From positions 62,001 to 126,000 of the forward strand of contig JAKLKO010000003.1 in NCBI GenBank assembly GCA_023150615.1: 64,000 nucleotides of DNA, written 5' to 3'. The notes beneath the pieces were generated by a model that ran no database searches, was not told where the DNA came from, and saw nothing but the letters and a program-made list of their open reading frames with translations. Positions 37,844 through 45,719 of the stretch are shown piece by piece; position 1 is the stretch's first letter; every line of letters begins with the position of its first letter. The stretch is from Phycisphaerae bacterium (lineage in GTDB: Bacteria > Planctomycetota > Phycisphaerae > UBA1845 > UTPLA1). The position numbers and the translations under genes are program-made.

Positions 37844-38020
37844 ATCGGTGACACGAAATCGGTCGCCGGTCCGAAGGACCCGCACATCGACCCGAGATGG
37901 CGTGCGTTCAATGACGCCCGCATCGCCGAGATTCCGGCGCCGCGCCAGACCTGCGACGATGCGAAGCGCTTCCGGATCAAGCTCCCGCCCGAAGACCCGA
38001 TGGCGACGCGAGAACGCGCA
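37844..38020 (+). pseudogene. C-terminal remnant of a second DUF3604 gene
   Basis: Read in the frame starting at 37844, this stretch aligns without gaps to the C-terminal part of the intact DUF3604 protein just downstream. By my count 31 of 59 residues are identical, including IGD, KDP, RAF, EIP, DAKRF and the final ERA. The N-terminal body of the gene is missing and the natural stop has been lost; the frame runs on into the intact gene's start codon. It is best explained as the decayed tail of a tandem duplicate. Upstream of 37844 the similarity fades after a short RLPP match. Confidence 0.7.
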
Positions 38021-38086
38021 CGCGTCATTGGTCTGGAATCCTCCGTTAGCGGCCACGAACGAAACCCAACCGAAGGAGACTCTTCC

Positions 38087-40054
38087 ATGAATCACCGTCA
38101 CATGCCTCGAACTTGTGTTGCGCTCTTCGCCCTGGCCGCGACGTGCATGGCACGCGGCCCGGCGACGGCGCAGGAAGCCGCTCATGGGGATGTGGGAGCG
38201 CCCGACAAGGCAGCGCTGAAGAAGTCGCATGCGTCGGCGCCGCCATACTCTCCATACGTCGGACGGAACTTCCCCACCCGCCCCTACTTCGGCGACACGC
38301 ACCTGCACACGGGTTTCTCGTTCGACGCCGGTGCGTTCGGCTGTCGGCTGTCTCCGAGGGATGCCTACCGGTTTGCCAAGGGCCACGAGATCACGACCTC
38401 CACGCGACAACCCGCAAAACTCTCTCGCCCGCTGGATTTCCTCGTCGTCGCGGATCACTCCGACAACATGGGGTTCTTCCCCGACCTGTTCGCCGGAAAG
38501 CCGGAGGTCCTGGCCGATCCGACCGGTCGCAGGTGGCACGACATGATCCATGCCGGTAAAGGGGCTGACGCCGCCATGGAGATCATCATCACGTTTTCCC
38601 AGGGGACTTTTCCCAAGGACCTGATGTACCTGCCGGGGACGGCCGCGTATCGATCGGCGTGGCGCGAGACCATTGCGGCGGCGGAGGAGGCCAATGATCC
38701 CGGCCGTTTTACCGCGTTCATCGGGTTCGAGTGGACGTCCAACACGGGCGGCAACAACCTGCACCGCAACGTCATCTTCCGTGACAACGGCGACAAAGCG
38801 AGCCGGGTCGAACCTTACACGACGCAAAAACCGCTGGGCAGCGACAACCCGATCGATCTCTGGAAATGGATGACGGCCTACGAGGAGAAGACGGGCGGTG
38901 ATGTGCTCGCGATCGCGCACAATGGAAACATGTCGAATGGCCGGATGTTTCCTTTCGTCGAAGCGTTTGGAAAGAAGCTCGACCGCGAATACGCCGAGAC
39001 GCGGGCCAAGTGGGAGCGCCTCTACGAGGCGACGCAGACCAAGGGCGATGGCGAGACGCACCCGTTCCTTTCGCCGAACGATGAGTTTGCGAACTTCGAG
39101 AGGTGGGACAAGTCGAATCTCGATGGGAGCGTTCCGAAGACGAAGGACATGCTGGAGTTCGAGTACGCGCGGTCCGGCCTGAAACTGGGACTCAAACTTG
39201 AGGCCACGCTCGGGGCGAACCCCTACAAGTTCGGAATGATCGGCAGCAGCGATGCGCACACGGGGCTTTCGGCGATGGAAGAGGAGAACTTCTTCGGGAA
39301 AACCTCGCCGCAGGAACCCAGCCCGGAGCGGATGACGAAAGCGTTCTTCAACAACCCCAAGAACGGCGTGACGATCATGGACTGGGAGGTTTCTTCATCC
39401 GGCTACGCGGCGGTGTGGGCCACGGAGAACACGCGCGAAGCGCTCTTTGATGCGATGGAGCGGCGCGAAACGTACGCCACCACCGGACCGCGGATGATCG
39501 TACGGTTCTTCGGCGGCTGGGACTTCGAGCCGAAGGACGCGGGGAGCCGCATGCCGGCGGCCGTCGGCTATGCGAAGGGCGTACCGATGGGCGGCGATCT
39601 GCGCGATGCGCCCGAGGGACGATCGCCGACATTCCTCGTCGCGGCGTTGAAGGACCCGATCGGCGCCAACCTCGATCGCATCCAGATCATCAAGGGCTGG
39701 CTCGATGCGGCGGGCGACGTACACGAGAAAGTGTACGACGTCGCCTGGGGCGACGCGGACCGGCGTCAGCCGGGGGCGGACGGAAGGCTGCCGCCGGTGG
39801 GCAGCACGGTGGATGTCAAAAACGCCGTATGGGCGAACACGATCGGCGACCCGGAGTTGATCGCGGTCTGGAAGGACCCGGAGTTCGACGCGGGGCAACG
39901 TGCGTTTTACTACGCCCGTGTGATCGAGATCCCGACACCGCGATGGACGGCCTACGACGCGAAGCGCTTCGGCATCGAGCCGCTGCCGGAAACGACGATG
40001 ACGCTTCAGGAACGCGCCTACAGCTCGCCCATCTGGTACACGCCGGGCGCGTGA
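38087..40054 (+). CDS. DUF3604 family exported protein
   Basis: A 655-residue protein. A signal peptide (CVALFALAATCMARGPATA) is followed by the DUF3604 start: PTRPYFGDTHLHTGFSFDAG, whose paired histidines resemble a PHP-type metal site. DFLVVADHSDNMGFF, GFEWTS, LAIAHNGN and GMIGSSDAHTGLS supply further His/Asp residues of the same kind. The C-terminal third is beta-rich. The family is common in marine and environmental bacteria and has no established reaction; a metal-dependent hydrolase or phosphoesterase is inferred. ATG 38087 has AAGGAG eight bases upstream. It heads an operon with the PpiC and HupE genes. Confidence 0.88.
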   Translation: MNHRHMPRTCVALFALAATCMARGPATAQEAAHGDVGAPDKAALKKSHASAPPYSPYVGRNFPTRPYFGDTHLHTGFSFDAGAFGCRLSPRDAYRFAKGHEITTSTRQPAKLSRPLDFLVVADHSDNMGFFPDLFAGKPEVLADPTGRRWHDMIHAGKGADAAMEIIITFSQGTFPKDLMYLPGTAAYRSAWRETIAAAEEANDPGRFTAFIGFEWTSNTGGNNLHRNVIFRDNGDKASRVEPYTTQKPLGSDNPIDLWKWMTAYEEKTGGDVLAIAHNGNMSNGRMFPFVEAFGKKLDREYAETRAKWERLYEATQTKGDGETHPFLSPNDEFANFERWDKSNLDGSVPKTKDMLEFEYARSGLKLGLKLEATLGANPYKFGMIGSSDAHTGLSAMEEENFFGKTSPQEPSPERMTKAFFNNPKNGVTIMDWEVSSSGYAAVWATENTREALFDAMERRETYATTGPRMIVRFFGGWDFEPKDAGSRMPAAVGYAKGVPMGGDLRDAPEGRSPTFLVAALKDPIGANLDRIQIIKGWLDAAGDVHEKVYDVAWGDADRRQPGADGRLPPVGSTVDVKNAVWANTIGDPELIAVWKDPEFDAGQRAFYYARVIEIPTPRWTAYDAKRFGIEPLPETTMTLQERAYSSPIWYTPGA

Positions 40055-40067
40055 TCGAGAGGTTTCC

Positions 40068-40943
40068 ATGAAACGCCTGATGCGAGAACCGCTCGTACAT
40101 TTCCTGCTGCTGGGCGCCGCCGTCTTCGGCGCCTATGGGCTGGCGGGCGGGACCCGAACCACGGATCCCGTGCCGATCCTGATCTCGACGGGCCGGATCG
40201 AGAGCCTGGCCACTGCGTTCACACGAACCTGGCAGCGCCCGCCCGCACCGGCCGAGCTCGCCGGGCTGGTCCGGGAGTACGTCCGCGAAGAGGTCTGCGC
40301 GCGTGAGGCGATCGCCCTCGGCCTTCACGAAGACGATCCAATCATCCGGCGGCGCCTGCGACAGAAGTTGGAGTTCGTTTCAGAAGACGCCACCATGGAC
40401 TCGGCGCCGACCGACGGAGAACTTTCCGGATTTCTCGAAGCGCACCCGGATCGATTTCGCGTCGAGGGCCGTCTGAGCTTCGCTCAAGTCTACCTCGACC
40501 CCGATCGTCGCGGCGCTGCCCTGGTGAGCGATGCCGCGGCGATGCTGGCCGCGCTGAATCAGGCCTCGGCGGCGATCGACCCATCGACATGGGGCGATGC
40601 GACGATGCTGGATCGTGAATCCACGGATGTCGCGAAAAGCGACGTGTTGCGACGGTTCGGCCCCGCGTTCGCGGCAAAGCTGGGCGAGTTGCCGATCGGC
40701 CGCTGGCACGGTCCGATCGAGTCCGGCTACGGCGCGCACCTCGTCCTCATTCGCAACCGGTCCGCCGACCGTCTGCCGGCACTGGACGAGATACGTGACG
40801 CGGTCCGCCGCGAGTACGTCGAGGCGCAGCGCCGACAGGCCCGCGAGTCGTTCTACGAAGCGCTGCTTCAGCGATACGCCGTGATCATCGAGTCGCCTGG
40901 ACCGGGCCTGAGCGGGCCGGTGCTCGCGGAAGGACGACCGTGA
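40068..40943 (+). CDS. PpiC-type peptidyl-prolyl isomerase, membrane-anchored
   Basis: A 291-residue protein. It has an uncleaved N-terminal membrane span (PLVHFLLLGAAVFGAYGLAG), a SurA-like helical segment with VREYVREEVCAREAIALGL, and a degraded parvulin domain (FAQVYLDP, FGPAFAAKLGELPIGRW, ESGYGAHLVLI). The catalytic groove is poorly conserved, so it may act mainly as a chaperone. It lies 13 bases after the DUF3604 gene and its TGA overlaps the GTG of hupE. The fixed company suggests that it folds or delivers one of the two partners. Confidence 0.85.
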   Translation: MKRLMREPLVHFLLLGAAVFGAYGLAGGTRTTDPVPILISTGRIESLATAFTRTWQRPPAPAELAGLVREYVREEVCAREAIALGLHEDDPIIRRRLRQKLEFVSEDATMDSAPTDGELSGFLEAHPDRFRVEGRLSFAQVYLDPDRRGAALVSDAAAMLAALNQASAAIDPSTWGDATMLDRESTDVAKSDVLRRFGPAFAAKLGELPIGRWHGPIESGYGAHLVLIRNRSADRLPALDEIRDAVRREYVEAQRRQARESFYEALLQRYAVIIESPGPGLSGPVLAEGRP

Positions 40944-42010
40944 ACCGCGCGATGACCCATCGCGAATGGACGCACACGAGCGCGCGCCGGCCGCGCGGTC
41001 GAGGTTCGCGCTGCTTCGCGCCAATCGTCTGCTTCGGTTCCATGCTGCTGACCACGCTTTTCCCGGCGGTCGCCGCAGCGCACGAGGTTCGCCCGGCCTA
41101 TCTCCAGATCCGGCAGACCGGCGCGGCATCGTACGACATGCTGTGGAAGGTGCCCGGGCGCGGCGAGAACCTGCGGCTCGGCCTTTATGTGAAGCTGCCG
41201 GACGACTGCGCGTCCGTGGCGCCACCGCGCACGGAGTACGCCGACGGCGCGTTCATCGAGCGCTCATCAATCCACCGCGCGGGTGGTTTCGAGGGCGAGG
41301 TCATCTACATTGAGGGCCTGTCGGCCACGATGACCGACGTGCTTGTCCGCATTGAGTGGCTGAACGGCGCGACCGAAACGGCGCGGCTGACGCCCGAATC
41401 GCCGAGCTTCGTCGTCACCGGGAACCCGAGTCAGCTCCGCGTCGCCGCGACCTACCTGCGGATCGGAGTCGAGCACATCTTGCTGGGAATCGACCATCTG
41501 CTCTTCGTGCTCGCGCTCGTCCTGCTGGTGAACGAGTGGCGAACGCTCATCGCAACCATCACGGCGTTCACCGTCGCGCACAGCATCACGCTCGCAGGCG
41601 CGACGCTCGGCTGGGTGCGGGTACCCGGCCCGCCGATCGAGGTCTGCATCGCGCTCAGCATCTTGTTCGTCGCCGCAGAGATTGCGCAACAGCGCCGCGG
41701 CCGGCCGGGTCTCACGGCCCGGCGGCCCTGGTGCGTCGCATTCGCGTTCGGTCTGCTGCACGGATTCGGCTTCGCGAGCGCGCTGGGCGAGGTCGGGCTG
41801 CCGCAAGCGGCCATTCCGCTCGCCCTGCTGTTCTTCAACGCCGGCGTCGAACTTGGGCAGTTGTGCTTCATCGCACTGGTGCAGTCCGTCGTCGTGCTCG
41901 GACGACGGCTGCCGATACCCGCGCCCGCCTGGGCGTGGCGTGTTCCGCCTTATGCCATCGGCAGCACGGCAGCCTTCTGGCTCTTGCAGCGCCTCGAGGC
42001 GTTCGTGTGA
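40940..42010 (+). CDS. HupE/UreJ family membrane protein
   Basis: A 356-residue protein. A signal peptide ends at AAAHEVRPAYLQI, followed by an extracytoplasmic beta-rich domain of about 150 residues. The HupE/UreJ membrane domain then follows: GVEHILLGIDHLLFVLAL near residue 175 with the conserved His/Asp pair, FTVAHSITLAGA, LLHGFGFASALGE and FNAGVELGQL. Single-domain HupE proteins transport nickel or cobalt. The fused N-terminal domain is characteristic of the version linked to DUF3604 and PpiC genes, where the metal is unknown. Start GTG 40940 overlaps the upstream stop (GTGA), so translation is coupled. Confidence 0.87.
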   Translation: MNRAMTHREWTHTSARRPRGRGSRCFAPIVCFGSMLLTTLFPAVAAAHEVRPAYLQIRQTGAASYDMLWKVPGRGENLRLGLYVKLPDDCASVAPPRTEYADGAFIERSSIHRAGGFEGEVIYIEGLSATMTDVLVRIEWLNGATETARLTPESPSFVVTGNPSQLRVAATYLRIGVEHILLGIDHLLFVLALVLLVNEWRTLIATITAFTVAHSITLAGATLGWVRVPGPPIEVCIALSILFVAAEIAQQRRGRPGLTARRPWCVAFAFGLLHGFGFASALGEVGLPQAAIPLALLFFNAGVELGQLCFIALVQSVVVLGRRLPIPAPAWAWRVPPYAIGSTAAFWLLQRLEAFV

Positions 42011-42194
42011 ATTCAACCCGAAGGCGCTCGCAGATTTCCCTTCGGCGGCGTGGCCTTGCGTCAGACTGGAGCGTTCGGCGACGACGACATTCGAGCAGTT
42101 CTTCGTCGGTATTCTGGCGCCGCGGGCGATCGGGCGCAACCTCGTGACAGACCGTTCGTTGCGATGCTGGAGATTCCGGAGACGAAGTGCCGAC

Positions 42195-42268
42195 TGGGCG
42201 TTGCAGGACTCGAACCTGCGACCTCTTCCGTGTGAAGGAAGCGCTCTAGCCAACTGAGCTAAACGCCC
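42195..42268 (-). tRNA. tRNA-Val (anticodon CAC)
   Basis: A complete 74-base cloverleaf on the minus strand. The acceptor GGGCGTT pairs with AACGCCC; the D arm is GCTC/GAGC; the anticodon stem CTTCC/GGAAG closes the loop TTCACAC; the T arm contains GTTCGAGTC. The discriminator is A and CCA is not encoded. A promoter lies just upstream at 42279-42307. Confidence 0.95.
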
Positions 42269-42278
42269 GCGATCCTTC

Positions 42279-42307
42279 ACTATACGTCGCGCCACGCCGC
42301 CCCGCAA
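42279..42307 (-). promoter_or_regulatory. Promoter of tRNA-Val
   Basis: On the minus strand TTGCGG (42302-42307) and TATAGT (42279-42284) are separated by 17 bases. Transcription would begin only a few bases before the tRNA 5' end at 42268. Confidence 0.65.
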
Positions 42308-42805
42308 GACGACCGCGACCGCGCTCGTCATGCCCGACGCAAGTGCATGCCGCTCCAGGACACCGCGCCCCCGGCGCCGCGGTCGGAACGCGAACGAACC
42401 GCCGCATCAAGGTCCCGGCCGGCGCCCATCGCGCCGCGGGGTCGAACCTCGCGCGTACGATCGGCTGGCTCGCCACACCGCCACCCCGGGACGCACGACG
42501 CATACCACGGCCGGCGAAGCCCTGCCCCGCTTGATGCACGCCGCGCTTCGCGGCCGATCAACCTCAGTCCGCGACATGACCCCGCGGGCCGGCAGGCCGC
42601 GCCCGCGTGAAATCGCCCGAATCCGGCCGGAAACCCGCCCGAAACGACGCTCCCTTTACAGAATCCGCACGCGCCGACCATAATCCAGACCGATCGTCGG
42701 CCGCCGAGCGCGGCGGAGGCCGGCAGACGACGGGGCGCGGCCCTCTCGCGGTACGCCCCGGTCGGGCGGGCGGCCCCGGCGTTCGAGCCGATCCGCGGGA
42801 CCACG
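42308..42805. other. Intergenic region between tRNA-Val and the inositol-phosphate synthase gene
   Basis: No supported gene. Several frames are open on both strands, but all look like GC-rich noise dominated by Arg, Pro and Ala. It contains the ino1 promoter at 42655-42684 and a leader of about 115 bases. Confidence 0.5.
42655..42684 (+). promoter_or_regulatory. Sigma70-like promoter of ino1
   Basis: TTTACA (42655-42660) and CATAAT (42679-42684) are separated by 18 bases, about 120 bases before ATG 42806. Confidence 0.55.
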
Positions 42806-43909
42806 ATGAACGAGATACGAACGGCGATCATCGGTGTCGGGAATTGCGCCAGCTCGCTGGTGCAGGGCCGGTACTACTACGCTGACCCGGCGTGCGAGAT
42901 TCCGGGACTGATCACGCGGGAATTCGCCGGCTACCGCGTCTGCGACATCCAGTTCGTCGCGGCCTTCGACGTCGACGATCGGAAGGTCGGCCGCGACCTG
43001 AGCGAAGCCATCTTCGCCCCGCCCAACTGCACGACGGTGTTCCAGCGTCAGATCCCGCGGCTCGATTGTCCGGTCCAGATGGGCTACGTGCTGGACAGCA
43101 TCGCGCCGCACAACGCGCGCTATCCCGAGTCGGCGCGCTTTCGCCCGCTGCCCAATCGCTACGCCTCCGAGAACGAGGCGACGTCGGCGATCGTCGGCGC
43201 CCTGCGGGCCGCGCGGGCGCAGGTCGTCGTCAATTACCTGCCGGTCGGCAGCGAGGAGAACTCGCGCTTCTACGCCGAGTGCGCGCTCGAGGCGGGCTGC
43301 GCGCTCGTGAACGCCGCGCCCGTCTTTCTGTCGCGGTCGCACGGCGGACGGTTCAAGGAGGCGGGCCTGCCGATCCTCGGGGACGACATCAAGTCGCAGG
43401 TCGGGGCGACGATCATCCATCGCGTGCTGACGAAGCTGTTCGAGGATCGCGGGCAGCCGGTCCGCTGCACGTACCAGATCAACGTCGGCGGCAACACGGA
43501 TTTTCTGAACATGCTCGACCGCTCGCGGCTCGAGAGCAAAAAGGCCAGCAAGACCGAGGCCGTGATGAGCCAGACCGGCGAGCATCCGATACCCGACGGG
43601 CAACTGCACATTGGCCCGAGCGACTACGTGCCGTGGCTGCGCGACAACAAGGTGTGCTTCCTGCGGATCGAGGCCGAGCAGTTCGGCGGCGTGCCGATGA
43701 GCCTCGAGCTGCGCCTGTCGGTCGAGGACTCGCCGAACTCCGCCGGCGTCATCGCCGATGCCATCCGCGCGGCGAAGACCGCGCTGGACCGCAGGCTCGC
43801 CGGTCCGATCGTCGAGGCCAGCGCCTACCTGTTCAAGTCGCCCGTGCGGCAGTTCGACGACAGCCAGGCGCGCGAGATGCTGCGGCGCTTCGCGGCCGGC
43901 GCGGAGTAG
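42806..43909 (+). CDS. ino1: Inositol-3-phosphate synthase
   Basis: Converts glucose 6-phosphate to myo-inositol 1-phosphate with NAD as a cycling cofactor. The 367-residue protein is the short prokaryotic form. It has IGVGNCASSLVQG near residue 10, the FVAAFDVDDRKVGRDL segment, VNYLPVGSEENSRFYAECAL near 130, LPILGDDIKSQVGATI near 190, and the closing NSAGVIADAIRAAK. In bacteria the product feeds inositol lipids or compatible solutes such as di-inositol phosphate. It has its own promoter; the next gene starts 47 bases downstream. Confidence 0.93.
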   Translation: MNEIRTAIIGVGNCASSLVQGRYYYADPACEIPGLITREFAGYRVCDIQFVAAFDVDDRKVGRDLSEAIFAPPNCTTVFQRQIPRLDCPVQMGYVLDSIAPHNARYPESARFRPLPNRYASENEATSAIVGALRAARAQVVVNYLPVGSEENSRFYAECALEAGCALVNAAPVFLSRSHGGRFKEAGLPILGDDIKSQVGATIIHRVLTKLFEDRGQPVRCTYQINVGGNTDFLNMLDRSRLESKKASKTEAVMSQTGEHPIPDGQLHIGPSDYVPWLRDNKVCFLRIEAEQFGGVPMSLELRLSVEDSPNSAGVIADAIRAAKTALDRRLAGPIVEASAYLFKSPVRQFDDSQAREMLRRFAAGAE

Positions 43910-43956
43910 CCGGCGCGGGCGCGTCACGGGGCGGCGATGCGCTTGCGGGGGTCTGC

Positions 43957-44601
43957 ATGTCGCTACCCAGTCCGCCGCCGGTTGATCCGAATCCAACGAC
44001 GATCGAGCCGTGGCGGGAATTCGCGCTGGCCTATCTTCGCGAGCAGTTCGGCCCGCACGCCCCAACGGAGTTGGGCCCGCCCGCGCTGTTTCCCCAGTCG
44101 CCGCTCGAAGGCGACGGGGCCGCGTTCGTCTTTCCGTTCATCGCCGCGCCGGGCGGAAACGAGCCACAGGAGTTCGCGGCCGTCGTCGGTCGGACCGAAG
44201 CGAACTACTACCCCGCGGCGTCGCTGAGCCCCGAGCAGCTCTACGACGTCCATCTCGGAACGCGCTTCATGCTCACGGTCGGCATCTCGCAGGCCGACGA
44301 GTCCGAGCGCCGCGCGTACGATCCGACCGACGACGTGACGGCGCTGATACGTCAGGTGGCCCCGGGCGAAGCCGTCGACGGCGTCGCGCTGGAGACGATG
44401 TTCCGCGTCGGGGACGAGCGGCATGCGGTTTGCACGTGCCGCGTGGCGGGCGAAGCCCTCTATATCATGACGCGCGATTGTCCGCCCGGCTTCTATCGCC
44501 TGACGCACCTGCCGCCGCACGTCGTCTACCGACTGCACCTCGGTCAGTTGCTCCGCCAGGAGGCCGCCCACGAGGCCCGCGCGGAGCGCCGCACGACCTG
44601 A
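43957..44601 (+). CDS. Conserved-looking protein of unknown function
   Basis: A 214-residue cytoplasmic protein; no signal peptide or membrane span. It begins with a short Pro-rich segment, then EPWREFALAYLREQF, an alternating hydrophobic central region (AAFVFPFIAAPGG, EFAAVVGRTEANYY, GTRFMLTVGIS) and a C-terminal helix (LHLGQLLRQEAAHEARAE). I do not recognise the family. Codon use matches its neighbours, and the gene fills the space after ino1 in the same direction, so co-transcription is likely. Its stop is six bases from the opposing pilT stop. Confidence 0.65.
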   Translation: MSLPSPPPVDPNPTTIEPWREFALAYLREQFGPHAPTELGPPALFPQSPLEGDGAAFVFPFIAAPGGNEPQEFAAVVGRTEANYYPAASLSPEQLYDVHLGTRFMLTVGISQADESERRAYDPTDDVTALIRQVAPGEAVDGVALETMFRVGDERHAVCTCRVAGEALYIMTRDCPPGFYRLTHLPPHVVYRLHLGQLLRQEAAHEARAERRTT

Positions 44602-44607
44602 ACCGCC

Positions 44608-45711
44608 TCAACGCCCGAGCACGCCGCCGGTCGACGTGCGGATGCCGCGCAGCATGCTCGCCAGCGCGTCCGGGTTGGGCGCGGCCGCCATGGCCGTGTC
44701 GCGAAAGACCATGCCCTCCTGCACGAGACGCGCGAGCGACGTGGTGAACGAGTGCATGCCTTCCTTCTCGCTGGCGGCGATGAGGTTGGGCAACTCGGCG
44801 TCCTGCTCGCGGCGGACCATCTCGCGCATGGTCGAGTTGTTGAGCAGGACCTCGGTGGCGGGCACGAGCGGCAGCTTGACCGGATCGGTTCCGGGCAGGA
44901 GCCGCTGGGCGAAGATCCCGCGGAGACTGTTGGCCAGCGCGCCGCGGATGAACGAGTGTTCCTCGCGCGTGAAGAACTCCAGGATGCGCCCGAACGCCTG
45001 CGCCGCGTCTGCCGTGTGGAGACTGCCGAAGACGAGGTGGCCGGTCTCGGCGGCCTGCAGCGCGGCCGACATCGTGTAATGGTCGCGCATCTCGCCGATG
45101 AAGATGACGTCGGGGTCCTGCCGGACGATGTACTTCAGACCGTGATTGTAATCGGCGATGTCGATGCCGATCTCGCGTTGCGAGATGATCGCCTTGCGCG
45201 GGCGAAAGACGAACTCGACGGGGTCCTCGATCGTGACGATGTGGTCCGGCCGGTGCTGGTTGATCTCCTCGATCATCCGCGCGAGCGTGGTGCTCTTTCC
45301 CGAGCCGGTGATGCCGCAGACGAGGATCAGACCTTCGTAGGTCTTCGCGATCGTCTGGGCGTAGATCGGCGGGAGGTGCAGCTCCTCGAACGAGGGGATT
45401 TCGGAGCGCACGCGTCGCACGGCGGCGTTGAGCTGGCTGCCCGCGCGGAAGACGTTGAAGCGGTAGCGCTGGCCGTCCGGCGTCTGCGCCGAGAAGTCGA
45501 GGTCGCCGCGTTCGTCAAGCTGCGCGCGGCGCGCGGCGGGAATGATCGGCGTCAGCAGCTTGTCGATCTCGTCGCCGGACAGCGCCGGCAGGTCGATCTT
45601 CTTCAGTTCACCGCCGATGCGGTAATACGGCGGAAAGCCGGCCTTCAGGTGCAAGTCGGACGCCAGGTACTGCGCCATGCTCGCCAGGAGCGTGTAGATG
45701 TTCAGGCTCAT
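44608..45711 (-). CDS. pilT: PilT/PilU-type twitching motility ATPase
   Basis: A 367-residue hexameric ATPase that retracts type IV pili. The N-terminal PAS-like part contains ASDLHLKAGFPPYYRIGGEL, Walker A CGITGSGKSTT is near residue 135, the Asp box TIEDPVEFVF follows, then REIGIDIADYNHGLKYIVRQDPD... with Walker B VIFIGEMRD, and the His box FGSLHTADAAQAFGRI. The motif AIRNLIRE of classical PilT is not evident, and the C-terminus after NLIAASEKEGMHSF is longer; it may be PilU. It is the last gene of a minus-strand run, eight bases after miaB. Confidence 0.9.
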   Translation of the reverse strand: MSLNIYTLLASMAQYLASDLHLKAGFPPYYRIGGELKKIDLPALSGDEIDKLLTPIIPAARRAQLDERGDLDFSAQTPDGQRYRFNVFRAGSQLNAAVRRVRSEIPSFEELHLPPIYAQTIAKTYEGLILVCGITGSGKSTTLARMIEEINQHRPDHIVTIEDPVEFVFRPRKAIISQREIGIDIADYNHGLKYIVRQDPDVIFIGEMRDHYTMSAALQAAETGHLVFGSLHTADAAQAFGRILEFFTREEHSFIRGALANSLRGIFAQRLLPGTDPVKLPLVPATEVLLNNSTMREMVRREQDAELPNLIAASEKEGMHSFTTSLARLVQEGMVFRDTAMAAAPNPDALASMLRGIRTSTGGVLGR

Positions 45712-45719
45712 GAGGTTCC

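Larger units (their letters stand above)
37389..38086 (+). other. Gap upstream of the DUF3604 operon
   Basis: About 700 bases without an intact gene. It contains a 12-bp inverted repeat (37703-37736) and a degenerate DUF3604 C-terminal coding remnant (37844-38020). The frame of the remnant stays open from the TAA at 37676 through to the intact gene. The part between 37389 and 37676 shows nothing recognisable. Confidence 0.6.
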
